A stretch of DNA of 64,000 nucleotides from Heloderma charlesbogerti (lineage: Eukaryota > Chordata > Lepidosauria > Squamata > Helodermatidae), in assembly GCA_026122225.1 (NCBI GenBank), contig JANEZZ010000307.1:1240001-1304000 (forward strand), read 5' to 3'. The notes below the pieces were generated by a model, which did no database searches, was not told where the DNA came from, and worked only from the letters and a program-made list of their open reading frames with translations. Made by a program: the position numbers and the translations under genes. Within the stretch, counting starts at the first letter, position 1, and every line of letters begins with the position of its first letter. This document shows, in pieces, positions 51,901-57,176 of the stretch.

Positions 51901-54900
51901 TAAACTGTGGAATTCACACCCATAAGATGTAGTGATGGCCACCTATTTGGATGGCTTTAAAAGGAGAATGGACAAATTCATGCAGGATAAGGCTATCAAT
52001 GACTACTAGTCCTGATGGCTATATACTACTTCCAGTATCAGGGGCAGTATGGCTATGTACACCAGTTGCAGGAGAACAAGAGCAGGAGGGTGCTGTTGCT
52101 CCTGTGAGTATCCTGCGGGCAGCTGGTTGGCCACTATGTGAACAGAATGCTGAACTAGATGGACATTGGTCTAATCCAGCATGGCTCTTCTTATGTTCTT
52201 TTTAACACATTTAGAATACAATGATATAACAGCAAGAAGACTTGTGGCACAGAGATATTAACTGATCTACCTCAACTTTTTCTCACAAGCACATAGACTA
52301 GTACAGGAATAAAATTCATGCTATGTGAAGATCACACAAGTGTGTACACCCAGCAAAATATACTTGGGGTTCATCACCACACAGGATGTGTTCTCCAACA
52401 TAAACAAGTTATTTTCCTACACCACTGTACACTTTCTATGGAAAGCATATGAAAGTCTCAAAGGACCATATGTTTCTTTATGGGGGAGGGGAGAAATGTG
52501 CCCAACAGGATAAAAATGAACATGCAAAACTGTACTGCTGGTGCACAGAAAGGTCAACGGCATTAGTCTTAAACCCTCAGCTTGCCCAATATTTATTTCA
52601 GGCTCCAATTCTGTGCACATTTACCTAGGAGTAAACCTCACTGATCACAACAGGACTTACTTCTGAATAATCATACATAGGAATCAGCCAGCTAAAAACC
52701 TGATCTTATCTCTAGCTATATAATAACTGGTATTCTTGAGCCGTGGTGGCTTAGTGGTTAAGACGCTGAACTGCAGACCGGAAGGTCGGCAGGACAGCAG
52801 TTCGAGACCCGAGTGCCGCGTGCCGGAGCAAGCTCCCGTCTTCAGTCCCAGCTCCTGCCAACCTAGCAGTTTGAAAGCAAGAAATTGCAAGTAGATAAAT
52901 AGGTACCGCCTCGGCGGGAAAGGTAACAGCGTTCTGTGCGCCTCGGTGTTTAGTCATGCTGGCCACATGACCACAGAAGCGTCTTCAGACAGCGCTGGCT
53001 CTTCAGCTTAGAAACGGGGATGCGCACCGCACCCTAGAGTCGGACATGACTGGTTGGGAACACCTTTACCTTTTTATTCTTGAGAACACCCAGAAATAGG
53101 AACTCTGTGTACATAGGTACAGTTTAAATGAGATGAGGTATACCTTTTGAAGAATCATTTTAAGATTTAGAATTGGCATTTATTTAAAATATTTTTGTCC
53201 CACCCCTTACCCAAAAAGGCTCCCATAGTGGTTTATGTATAATCAGTAAAACAAGATAGTCCCTGCCTGCAGGCTTATAACCTAAGACAACATGACACAC
53301 AAGGAAAAAGGAGAAAAAATTACTTCCGCAGGACAGTGGCTGCATCTCCCCTCAGTATATCCAGTTGGAATGGGCTGCTGCTGATGGCAAGTGAGGAAAG
53401 GGGAGCCTTCATAGGGATGGTCCTCAGAAGAGTTGGTGGAATGGCTGGTAGTGGTGATTTAATACCACATTTTAAGGAAATACAGCAGTATGTTACCTGA
53501 TATGTTTCTTAATGCTTGTCATATGCATATGCAGTGGGAGTGTATTAAAACCAAGAGTTTTTGGAAAAAAGAGGTGTCAGTAATGAAAGAAATAATTTCA
53601 GCAACCATTCCTCTTTACCCCTATTTCTCCCCTATTGGGATATATAAATGATTTGCTTCAGTCCACACAATGTAATTTATTCGTTGGGTTGTATCCAACG
53701 TTAGTCTACCTTAAGTCCCATTCATTTCAATGGTTTTTCTCTAAATAGGTCTAACATTAGATATAACCCAATAATTGCTTCTAAAATAGAAGTAAAACAG
53801 AAATACTGTTACGACCAAATATTACGGAGTGGCTGAATAGGCCATCCATCATTTTGCAAAACTAACACTTATGAGAATGATCAAGAAGGAAAGGAAGGAT
53901 TCTACAAATCTTCAAGTCAGGAGATAAATCCGATTCTTCAAAAATGGATTTTATTGTTCAACAGTATGCTGAAGCTAAGCAGGTTTGGGTCTGGTCAGTG
54001 CTTGGAGGAGAGACTACGTGGGAACCACATGTTGAGTTCCATGATGGCAGAAAGGTGGGATATAAATGTAATAAATAAATAAAATTAATGGGCTAGTAGT
54101 AAGTTTTTTTCAGCTCTTTTAAATTTAGACTACTCGGCCGTTTCATTTATCTATTGATAAGCTTGATCACTTAAATTGTATAAAAGATAAATGTCTGTAA
54201 AGAATGAGTGAAGCGTAATATATAGATTACATATTGATTGAGTGAATTGTAATTAAATGAGTGAAATGTAATATGTAGATGTTATTTCTATATACTCCTC
54301 ATCCTCAAACTATAGCTACATAAACGGAGTTCCTAGTCTCGAGTGCTCTCAAGACAACCACTTCTTTACTTTATATTTATGATTTTATATCACAGCTTTT
54401 AATTTAAATCCTCCAATGTAAACATGGCCAGACTAATCAGTATAAGGAACCGCCTTCTTGATGATGAACTAACGAACTAATGCAAGAACCAGCCGCATCA
54501 GAAGCCTAAGCCAGGAAGCACAACTGGACGAGAAAATCAAGGTTTGACCTGTAAACCTATTCCCCTTTTCCTGGGATTTTGTCCCACTGAACTCAACGGG
54601 GACCCACTTCTGAGCAGCCATTCCTAAGCTTTCACGGGCAATCCTGCTACCGGGTGTAAAACCCAGCGTAAGCCCCAGCTCGTGCAGATCCGCCGAAATG
54701 AACGGGACGTCAGCCAAGCCCGATCCATACTCTACGTAGGGCTTGCGTTGGATTTTACCCGGGGTCCTCGAGAGCATCCTCCAGCCCGAGACGGCCCGAA
54801 CAGCCCCACAGGGCAAACAACCAGCTCATAGAAAGAAAGCAACGCCGAACTGGGCGGGAAGCCAGTCAGCTCCTCTACCTCCGGCTGCCTGAGGCTCAGC

Positions 54901-54966
54901 TCCCACCATCTCCAGGTCGGCCTTTCGCCAGAAAAACGAAAGGCCTTTGGACAAGAATTGGAGCAT
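7125..54966 (-). CDS. MOV10L1: MOV10L1, piRNA-pathway RNA helicase (20 of its coding exons; 3' part outside window)
   Basis: Germ-cell SF1 (Upf1-like) RNA helicase that binds piRNA precursors and acts with PIWI proteins in primary piRNA production. The spliced model joins 54879-54966, 47237-47421, 43803-43959, 34647-34759, 34001-34191, 28286-28426, 26264-26415, 26044-26182, 24287-24475, 21032-21146, 16932-17109, 16156-16226, 15644-15735, 14861-14919, 13206-13315, 12139-12232, 11669-11847, 10850-10996, 8622-8743 and 7125-7224, all on the minus strand. This gives 2622 nt, 874 codons, no stop. Residues 1-690 are the MOV10L1-type N-terminal region. The helicase core shows Walker A GPPGTGKT (735-742), motif Ia [20 protein letters not shown] and motif II DEAGQA (851-856). 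Motifs III-VI lie left of position 1. The family is about 1,200 residues, so roughly 70% is present. The start is the ATG at 54966, matching the family N-terminus (FFWR). The open frame and clean splice sites argue for a working gene. Identity is from remembered family sequence, not a database search. Confidence 0.95.
7735..8125 (+). mobile_element. L2-like LINE 3' end fragment
   Basis: Degenerate coding tail (gcctttTCC...aaattgtggaat resembles RAFSVVAPKLWN), then an AT-rich untranslated tail ending aaatgaaataaataaa. Antisense to MOV10L1, inside the intron between exons 20 and 19. Confidence 0.5.
8235..8390 (+). repeat. Interspersed repeat of unresolved class
   Basis: Contains tttatatctagcctttcctcc and attttatccttacaatcaccctgtgaggta, the same order of blocks as at 34795-34935. 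Recurrence shows it is a dispersed repeat; the family is not identified. Confidence 0.5.
8622..8743 (-). CDS. MOV10L1: MOV10L1 coding exon 19 (residues 801-840)
   Basis: Encodes [20 protein letters not shown], then [11 protein letters not shown]. Acceptor cttctgttgacag, donor ATAAG|gtaatt. The split Arg codon joins exon 20. Confidence 0.93.
9906..10070. repeat. Foldback (palindromic) element
   Basis: Outer arms agaggttgctccgtgatg and catcacagagcaacctct are complementary. Inner arms of 25 bp (9958-9982 and 9996-10020) match at 24 positions around a 13-base loop. Likely a non-autonomous DNA transposon; no clear target duplication. Confidence 0.7.
10262..10395. repeat. Palindromic short repeat, ccctccagatgtttt family
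   Basis: Left arm tagccctccagatgttttagcc pairs with right arm ggccaaaacatctggaaggcca. Related copies at 14635-14745 and 17735-17850 share the ccctccagatgttttggact arm. Confidence 0.65.
10850..10996 (-). CDS. MOV10L1: MOV10L1 coding exon 18, motif Ia (residues 752-800)
   Basis: Encodes [20 protein letters not shown] (SF1 motif Ia), then [12 protein letters not shown]. Acceptor catttttag, donor GAGAG|gtaatt (last exon base 10850). It is 147 bp, exactly 49 codons. Confidence 0.94.
11669..11847 (-). CDS. MOV10L1: MOV10L1 coding exon 17, Q-motif region and Walker A (residues 692-751)
   Basis: Encodes [19 protein letters not shown], then [19 protein letters not shown]. The ATP-binding Walker A GPPGTGKT lies at 11696-11719. 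Acceptor tgaatatag is weak and AT-rich, but it is the only AG giving the required two-base phase. Donor GCAG|gtaaca. Confidence 0.93.
12139..12232 (-). CDS. MOV10L1: MOV10L1 coding exon 16, basic linker (residues 661-691)
   Basis: Reads [18 protein letters not shown], then MVTVATQT. It is the weakly conserved basic linker before the helicase core, so identity rests on position, a strong acceptor (ctctttttgttactttcag), donor CAA|gttagt and matching phases. Confidence 0.8.
13206..13315 (-). CDS. MOV10L1: MOV10L1 coding exon 15 (residues 624-660)
   Basis: Encodes [18 protein letters not shown], matching the family VLFPEEIILQSPQVTGNW. Acceptor gtcccaaag, donor CTAAG|gtaaac. Confidence 0.92.
14635..14745. 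repeat. Palindromic short repeat, ccctccagatgtttt family
   Basis: Left arm ccctccagatgttttggact; right arm tgtatgccaaaacctgg. Nearly the same internal sequence (acacccaacatctctgaccac) as the copy at 17735-17850. Confidence 0.6.
14861..14919 (-). CDS. MOV10L1: MOV10L1 coding exon 14, 59-bp microexon (residues 604-623)
   Basis: Too short to stand out by length. It reads [19 protein letters not shown], as the family [19 protein letters not shown]. Acceptor tctgttgacag, donor AAGG|gtgaga. The one-base phases at both ends fit exons 13 and 15 exactly. Confidence 0.92.
15017..15071. repeat. (GAAT)n / (AAAT)n tetranucleotide repeat ending an interspersed repeat
   Basis: About seven gaat units then about six aaat units, directly after gagcttcggctattgggcggtatagaaatgaa. 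The same tail appears at 18790-18850, so this is the 3' tail of a dispersed repeat. Confidence 0.85.
15644..15735 (-). CDS. MOV10L1: MOV10L1 coding exon 13 (residues 574-603)
   Basis: Encodes [19 protein letters not shown] and ends [10 protein letters not shown], almost identical to the family. Acceptor tttatatgcag, donor GCAG|gtatgt. A split Arg codon joins exon 14. Confidence 0.94.
16008..16110. repeat. Short dispersed repeat (ggacttacttctgagtaaac type)
   Basis: Carries gcaatactatgaatg...gaataagccccactgaacacaacaggacttacttctgagtaaacatggataggaatgca. Related blocks occur at 52605-52680, 56285-56350, 57005-57070, 60405-60480 and 61980-62035. Arms are partly self-complementary; class unresolved. 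Confidence 0.5.
16156..16226 (-). CDS. MOV10L1: MOV10L1 coding exon 12 (residues 550-573)
   Basis: Short exon encoding [10 protein letters not shown] and ending HYIAYVTE, matching the family GDKLILKTQEY...YISYVTE. Acceptor taaattag, donor GAG|gtacgt. Confidence 0.92.
16452..16600 (-). mobile_element. CR1-like LINE 3' end fragment
   Basis: Starts gaacataggaacctgccttataccaagtcagatccttggtcc. This is the reverse complement of the end of the CR1-like copy at 51560-52205 (...catggctcttcttatgttc). Confidence 0.55.
16932..17109 (-). CDS. MOV10L1: MOV10L1 coding exon 11 (residues 491-549)
   Basis: Encodes [19 protein letters not shown] and [14 protein letters not shown], nearly identical to the family [18 protein letters not shown] block. 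Acceptor ttcatttcag, donor ACAG|gtatag; the split Gly codon joins exon 12. Confidence 0.95.
17735..17850. repeat. Palindromic short repeat, ccctccagatgtttt family
   Basis: Arms ggtccctccaaatgttttgg and ccaaaacctggagggac pair over nearly their whole length. Second member of the pair with 14635-14745. Confidence 0.65.
18408..18860 (+). repeat. Interspersed repeats with an L2-like 3' tail
   Basis: 18408-18490 matches the dispersed tttgtaccccacctttctacc block. 18660-18860 is an AT-rich untranslated tail ending gagagcttcggctattgtgcggtataaaaatgaaataaacaaacaaa, shared with 14980-15071. Confidence 0.45.
18865..19270. repeat. Interspersed repeat of unresolved class
   Basis: Contains ggagttccgcagcctggga, tagggctttataggtcaaaaacagcactttaaattctg and accagctgaagttcctgaacag. 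I know this block order as a common reptilian repeat but cannot name the family. A related, more decayed stretch lies at 34960-35290. Confidence 0.4.
20163..20745 (-). mobile_element. CR1-like LINE 3' end fragment, split by a hAT-like element
   Basis: aagaacataaacgccttgctgaatcagacc (left) and ctgccttgctgtttaatatagcagccaaccagatgatcc (right) are two parts of one repeat. They are interrupted at 20210-20674. The right part matches the reverse complement of ctggttggccactatgtgaaca at about 52115. Confidence 0.6.
20210..20674. mobile_element. Non-autonomous hAT-like DNA transposon
   Basis: Ends TAGGGGTGTACAG... and ...TAACATCCCTA form short terminal inverted repeats. The flanks ATCTAGTA (20202-20209) and ATCTAGTC (20675-20682) are an 8-bp target duplication with one change; 8 bp is the hAT size. 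It restores a continuous CR1-like repeat when removed. No transposase frame. Termini resemble those of the element at 30359-31248. Confidence 0.75.
21032..21146 (-). CDS. MOV10L1: MOV10L1 coding exon 10 (residues 452-490)
   Basis: Encodes [20 protein letters not shown] and ends VFQPHLGE. The family reads [20 protein letters not shown]. Acceptor ctcttag, donor GAGAG|gtaaga. The intron after it (17110-21031) holds several interspersed repeats and a hAT-like element. Confidence 0.95.
21490..22330 (+). mobile_element. Decayed L2-like LINE fragment
   Basis: aaaatatagcagcatagttg and ttggctatcagttctcaggacaattcaaggtgctgtttta resemble the L2 blocks LQ(N)AA and HWLPV..RIQFKVL. Many stops. Weak assignment. 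Confidence 0.35.
22722..22845. repeat. Palindromic short repeat
   Basis: Left arm ccctccacatgtgttgggatgcaactcccatcattc pairs with right arm gaatgatgggagctgaagtccaacacatctgcaagac. Related in design to 10262-10395. Likely a non-autonomous DNA element. Confidence 0.65.
24287..24475 (-). CDS. MOV10L1: MOV10L1 coding exon 9 (residues 389-451)
   Basis: Encodes [20 protein letters not shown] and [13 protein letters not shown], matching the family [21 protein letters not shown] and GEESLIAAREPFS. Acceptor tcctttaaag, donor AAAAG|gtactg. Confidence 0.94.
26044..26182 (-). CDS. MOV10L1: MOV10L1 coding exon 8, variable linker (residues 343-388)
   Basis: Reads [13 protein letters not shown], then [15 protein letters not shown]. 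This parallels the family linker of Cys, Lys and Glu residues followed by PPGGKTFIVV. The start was set at the ttttctttttttgtag acceptor, which has a long pyrimidine tract and keeps the two-base phase. An inner AG near 26098 would also be in phase but lacks a pyrimidine tract. Donor AAA|gtaagt. Confidence 0.85.
26264..26415 (-). CDS. MOV10L1: MOV10L1 coding exon 7 (residues 292-342)
   Basis: Encodes NKG then [19 protein letters not shown], matching the family NLVSCKLAGWDKSKQF. It continues into a Ser/Ala-rich linker. Acceptor tgttttcag, donor TCAG|gtaaca. Only an 81-bp intron separates it from exon 8. Confidence 0.92.
27704..27819. repeat. Two adjacent hairpins
   Basis: Arms 27704-27727 and 27748-27771 (24 bp, few mismatches, core acttgcaggagccagct) form one hairpin. 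Arms 27788-27798 and 27809-27819 (tccttcacctt/aaggtgaagga) form a second. They lie in a GC-rich island inside the intron between exons 7 and 6; family unknown. Confidence 0.6.
28286..28426 (-). CDS. MOV10L1: MOV10L1 coding exon 6 (residues 245-291)
   Basis: Encodes [19 protein letters not shown] and ends RKSMDIWIE, matching the family ILLKNKGDIEVT...MVIWIE block. Acceptor tattcctccag, donor TAGA|gtaagt. The split Glu codon joins exon 7. Confidence 0.93.
28990..29013. repeat. (AC)n microsatellite
   Basis: acacacacacacatacacacacac, one interruption. Confidence 0.9.
30359..31248. mobile_element. Non-autonomous hAT-like element with a giant internal palindrome
   Basis: Ends TAGGGATG and ...GTGCACCCCTA are inverted. 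An exact 8-bp duplication ggcgtagt flanks it (30351-30358 and 31249-31256), the hAT size. 890 bp, GC-rich, no transposase frame. About 30368-30454 is a hairpin with 21-bp arms (ggagaatttctccccgaaact and its complement). About 30590-31085 is a near-perfect palindrome described separately. It sits inside the solo LTR. Confidence 0.85.
30590..31085. repeat. About 490-bp palindrome made of nested hairpins
   Basis: Centre near 30836 (ggcaacgc tattt gcgttgcc). Each arm, about 245 bp, carries the same blocks in mirror order: gtagtctacgtaa/ttacgtagactac, ggaacgcgaatggcggctcc, an A- or T-run, and two gtgataggctacgt...acgtagcctatcac hairpins. Arms differ by a few substitutions (for example catgat against cgtgat), mostly CpG decay in the left arm. 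Confidence 0.9.
34001..34191 (-). CDS. MOV10L1: MOV10L1 coding exon 5 (residues 182-244)
   Basis: Encodes [28 protein letters not shown] and [14 protein letters not shown], all close to the family. Acceptor attattacag, donor AATGG|gtaata. The intron that follows (28427-34000) carries the BovB/LTR/hAT nest. Confidence 0.94.
34647..34759 (-). CDS. MOV10L1: MOV10L1 coding exon 4 (residues 144-181)
   Basis: Encodes [13 protein letters not shown] and ends [10 protein letters not shown]. Acceptor ttatttttaag, donor CAAG|gtaagt. Two-base start phase fits exon 3. The following 455-bp intron holds no recognised feature. Confidence 0.93.
34795..35290. repeat. Interspersed repeats of unresolved class
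   Basis: 34795-34935 has the tttatatcccgccatttttcc...ccctgtgaggtaggttaggctgag block also seen at 8235-8390. 34960-35290 is a decayed relative of 18865-19270 (aaggcaggaaattctataggaagc, actctctcgggtatcctggtcccaa). Confidence 0.45.
36953..37001. repeat. (AC)n(AT)n microsatellite
   Basis: acacacac run passing into atatatat, inside the left part of the L1. Confidence 0.95.
38948..39023. repeat. Cluster of overlapping perfect hairpins in CR1 ORF1
   Basis: Three stems: gagacatg/catgtctc (38948-38967), gttgtacaaag/ctttgtacaac (38970-38999), and the 15-bp stem 38980-38994 with 39009-39023. The other CR1 copy has none of these; a segment matching gtgactgaaaggttg appears here inverted. Confidence 0.9.
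40426..41841 (+). pseudogene. CR1 ORF2 reverse transcriptase fragment
   Basis: An open frame of 471 codons with [39 protein letters not shown] and [13 protein letters not shown]. It lacks a usable endonuclease upstream, and at about 41650 the frame leaves the CR1 C-terminus (the correct frame continues at 41680-41757). Not a host gene. Confidence 0.85.
41008..41049. repeat. Perfect 18-bp hairpin in CR1 ORF2
   Basis: aattttgtttctgtcttc (41008-41025) and its exact complement (41032-41049), loop of 6. It replaces about 17 bp present in the other CR1 copy next to the catalytic FADD codons. Confidence 0.95.
43803..43959 (-). CDS. MOV10L1: MOV10L1 coding exon 3 (residues 92-143)
   Basis: Encodes [10 protein letters not shown], then [11 protein letters not shown], ending SMKEVCE. 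The acceptor tactctttcag is strong; donor GAAG|gtaact. The next intron (34760-43802) is filled by an L1 that is itself split by a CR1. Confidence 0.93.
47237..47421 (-). CDS. MOV10L1: MOV10L1 coding exon 2 (residues 30-91)
   Basis: Encodes the conserved GVVTRFC and [14 protein letters not shown] blocks and ends GLKAIR. Acceptor ttccttttag, donor AGG|gtgaga. Phases join exons 1 and 3. The next intron (43960-47236, 3.3 kb) shows no element I can name. Confidence 0.93.
47600..48225 (+). mobile_element. L2-like LINE 3' fragment
   Basis: Reads, with gaps, like the L2 C-terminus: caccTGTcctgaaagacctgcactc ([11 protein letters not shown]), [20 protein letters not shown], then [11 protein letters not shown]. 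An AT-rich tail ends aatgttaataaataac. Antisense to MOV10L1, inside intron 1. Confidence 0.7.
49454..49733. repeat. 280-bp foldback element
   Basis: Left arm ttcacccatagcaacaaccc...gaatcatgggttgtcgttacatgca mirrors right arm tgcatgtaacaacaacccatgattc...gagttgttatgtgtgaa. Inner arms ctaaccacgaaca and tgttcgtggttaac. No coding capacity; likely a MITE. Confidence 0.8.
49905..50458 (+). mobile_element. CR1 LINE 3' end, 5'-truncated
   Basis: Reads [18 protein letters not shown] sequence into [13 protein letters not shown] and RVQRRE, ending ccaaccctactattctatgattctac. About 65 bp is missing near 50341, between the ...NFLTV block and the final DGWTAI block seen in the other copies. Confidence 0.9.
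51560..52205 (+). mobile_element. Divergent CR1-like LINE 3' end
   Basis: gacagttctggtcaccacac and gtacagaaaaaagcaattaaaatgatcaaggggctgg match the [18 protein letters not shown] block. It ends ggtctaatccagcatggctcttcttatgttc. An older family than the other CR1 copies. Confidence 0.75.
52741..53074 (+). mobile_element. tRNA-derived SINE (Sauria-SINE-like), full length
   Basis: The 5' part carries an A box (tggcttagtggttaag, near 52747) and a B box (agttcgagaccc, near 52799) of a pol III tRNA-type promoter. The 3' tail cagagtcgga-like (tagagtcggacatgactgg) resembles the BovB 3' end agttggacacgactg, as expected for a SINE moved by BovB machinery. A 10-bp duplication tattcttgag flanks it (52731-52740 and 53075-53084). 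Confidence 0.9.
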
Positions 54967-55400
54967 CTCCACAATCCCGCCCTCGCTCGCTCGCTCGCCC
55001 GCCGTCTTTTCTTGCGGTTCCCGACGCGCAACACACCGCGCAGGCGCTTCTCCAAGATGGCCGCGCCCACCCCACGCCAAGAGCGCGCGGCGCCCGCCTC
55101 GCCCACGCGTATAAGTAGGGCGGTGCCCCGCCCCGCCCCCTGAGCGCGGAATTCACCGCAACCATACAAGCGCGGCGGCGGGTAGTGGCGCTCGGGCTGG
55201 TTTCCTGCTGGCGTGTTGGTGGGGGTTGACCAGCGTGACTGGGCCGGGGTTTTTTTCCAGCTCTCCTCGCTCACCATCTCTTTTTCTCTCTCTCTCTCCC
55301 GATCTTGCAGCAGCGGCACGTTGAACTAAAAACGCCTCAAGGAGCCAGTTTTCCCGCATTCAGATTCTCTCGTGTGCACACTTCCCTTTTCTGCATCTGA
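54690..55400. promoter_or_regulatory. CpG-rich probable bidirectional promoter of MOV10L1 and MLC1
   Basis: A sharp rise in G+C and CpG against the AT-rich surroundings, overlapping MOV10L1 exon 1. GC boxes (gggcgg; ccccgccccgcccc) lie at about 55118-55140. A TATA-like tataagtag is at 55110-55118 in plus orientation, fitting an MLC1-directed start near 55140. A pyrimidine-rich tract runs 55270-55300. Transcription start sites are inferred; none can be read directly. Confidence 0.7.
54879..54966 (-). CDS. MOV10L1: MOV10L1 coding exon 1 (residues 1-29)
   Basis: Starts [20 protein letters not shown], which matches the family N-terminus including the FFWR core. The donor GGAG|gtagag leaves one base (G), which completes an Asp codon with exon 2. 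It lies inside the CpG-rich promoter. Intron 1 (47422-54878) is the longest complete one but one and holds L2-like, CR1 and SINE repeats plus a 280-bp foldback. Confidence 0.85.
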
Positions 55401-55433
55401 CTATTGTCCAAGAAAGCGTAAACCGGAATAAAT

Positions 55434-55573
55434 AAAGGTGCAATCTGATGCATATTTAGGCAGAAAAAAAGTCCTACAATTCCCAGCATCCCCCCGCCAG
55501 CCTGTCTGGCTGGGGAATGCTAGGAGTTGTAGGACTTTTTTTTCTGCCTAAATATGTGTAGGATTGGGCCTTT
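55434..55573. repeat. Foldback element A (aggRYgcaatcctatg family)
   Basis: Left arm gcatatttaggcagaaaaaaagtcctacaattcccagcat pairs with right arm atgctaggagttgtaggactttttt...ctgcctaaatatg. Terminal ggtgcaatc/ggattgggcc. Confidence 0.85.
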
Positions 55574-55594
55574 AAGGGTTGTAGGCAATGGTAG

Positions 55595-55880
55595 TCCTTT
55601 CAATAGACTCATTGAAATGATTGGGACTTAAATTAGTCAGGACTAACGTAAGTCTTGATCATTTCAATGGGTCTTTAAGTAGGAGTAACATTGGTAAGCA
55701 TTCCGTGCACCTCGGTGTTCAGTCATGCTGGCCACATGACCACTGAAGCGTCTTCGGACAGCGCTGGCTCTTCAGCTTAGAAATGGAGATGAGCACCACC
55801 ACCTAGAGTCAGACACGACTGGTTGGGGACACCTTTACCTTTTACCTTTTTTTTTAACATTGGATACAACCCCAAGGGTG
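55595..55880. repeat. Short foldback repeat interrupted by a SINE tail
   Basis: catttcaatgggtctttaag and taacattggatacaaccc are blocks also at 53690-53770 and 56190-56275, where arms gttgtatccaacgttagtct and the complement enclose cattcatttcaatgg. Here it is split at 55695-55854 by a SINE. Confidence 0.6.
55695..55854 (+). mobile_element. 5'-truncated SINE (Sauria-SINE-like tail)
   Basis: Same 3' body as 52741-53074 (agtcatgctggccacatgacc, cagcgctggctcttcagcttagaaatgg, agagtcagacacgactgg). Lacks the pol III boxes. Flanked by a 9-bp duplication taacattgg (55686-55694 and 55855-55863). Confidence 0.9.
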
Positions 55881-55986
55881 CAATCCTATGCATGTTTAGA
55901 CAGAAAAAGGGCCTACAATTCCCAGCATGCCCCAGCCAGCCATTGTACGACTTTTTTCTGTCTAAACATGCATAGAATTGCACCCT
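55875..55986. repeat. Foldback element B (aggRYgcaatcctatg family)
   Basis: Ends agggtgcaatcctatgcatg and catgcatagaattgcaccct are inverted; inner arms tttagacagaaaaa and tttttctgtctaaa. Confidence 0.9.
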
Positions 55987-56587
55987 GAATGTGTTAGTCT
56001 TTTTGGTGCCACAAGCCTTGTTTTTGCTGCAACAGAGTTAACACCGGTACCCCTCTGGAAATTGCCTCACATAGCACACAAATTGTCTTCTGGCCACTTT
56101 CCTCACATATGGCTTCCTCTGGAAAACCTCTGTGGCAATTTCCCCCCCCCTTCTTTTCATACATGCGCACACTTAACATTTACAGTTGGCTATATCCAGT
56201 GTTAGACATACTTAGAGTAGACCCATTGAAATGAATGGGACTTAAATTAGACTAACATTGGATACAACCCAGTAGATGTACTGCAATCTTGTTCGCACTT
56301 GGTAAGAAGTCCATTGAACACAGTGGGCTTACTTCTGAGTAAACATTGGGCTGGAAAGCTTCAAGACGTACAGTCCCACTGAGGTACTTGCAGTGTGATC
56401 CTATTACTCAGAAGCAAGCCCTGCTGTGTTCAATGGAGCTTATGTTCAAGTAAGGGTATGTATAGCATTACGGCTTTGTTTATCCTTGCACCTACAGGCT
56501 TGTGGCACCTTAAATACAATTGTAGCATTTGTTTCCATGGATTATGTGAGCTTCTACACTGTGAAAGCAAAAAATTGGTTAGTCTAT

Positions 56588-56695
56588 AAGGGCGCAATCC
56601 TATGCATGTTCAGATGGAAAAAACCCTACAACTCCCAGCATGCTGCAGCCAGCCATGGCTAGCTGGGGAATGCTGGGAGTTGTAGGCCCTTAAGT
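56588..56695. repeat. Foldback element C (aggRYgcaatcctatg family)
   Basis: Left end agggcgcaatcctatgcatg. Inner arms acaactcccagcatgctgcagc and gctggggaatgctgggagttgt pair around ccatggctagc. The right terminal arm is lost. Confidence 0.8.
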
Positions 56696-57176
56696 TGCCT
56701 ACAACTTTGTAGGCACCTAAATTGCTACAAAACTCTGAGATTGCGTTAAGTTTTTCCTGCAAAAGATTTACCCAAAATTCTTAGTTTTAGGTGCATGTTG
56801 AAGATGCATCTATTTATGCAAACCTTTCTGGTGTAGTTTGGCATACCTTGTATTTTACTCTTAGGAATATGTAGATACGGTTTCTTAATGTGTTTTATCA
56901 TTTTGTTTTCATGATTTGTGTACACTGCACTGAAATCTGTAGAGGGAAGTGGTTTATAAATACTTGTAAATAAATAAACAAAGAAATACAGAGATTGAAA
57001 TACAATCCTATACACAGATTGTTGGGAGTCTGATTGAACTCGGATTTACTCTTAGTAGATATGCATAGGACTGGACTGTAAAAGGGCTATTTCTGTGGAA
57101 TTTGTCACACCTAACCTACACCTAGGTTGTCCTCTCTACAAAGGTATCAAATGTATATGGGTATCCTTTAAAATCT

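Noticed and set aside
52741..52830. A tRNA gene
   Set aside because: The A and B boxes belong to a SINE head; the cloverleaf is degenerate and the unit carries a long SINE body and flanking duplication.
54469..55359. Several open frames in the CpG island (minus 54469-54816, 54732-55319, 55153-55359)
   Set aside because: CpG-rich DNA lacks stops by composition. None resembles a known protein except the short MOV10L1 exon 1, which lies in another frame.
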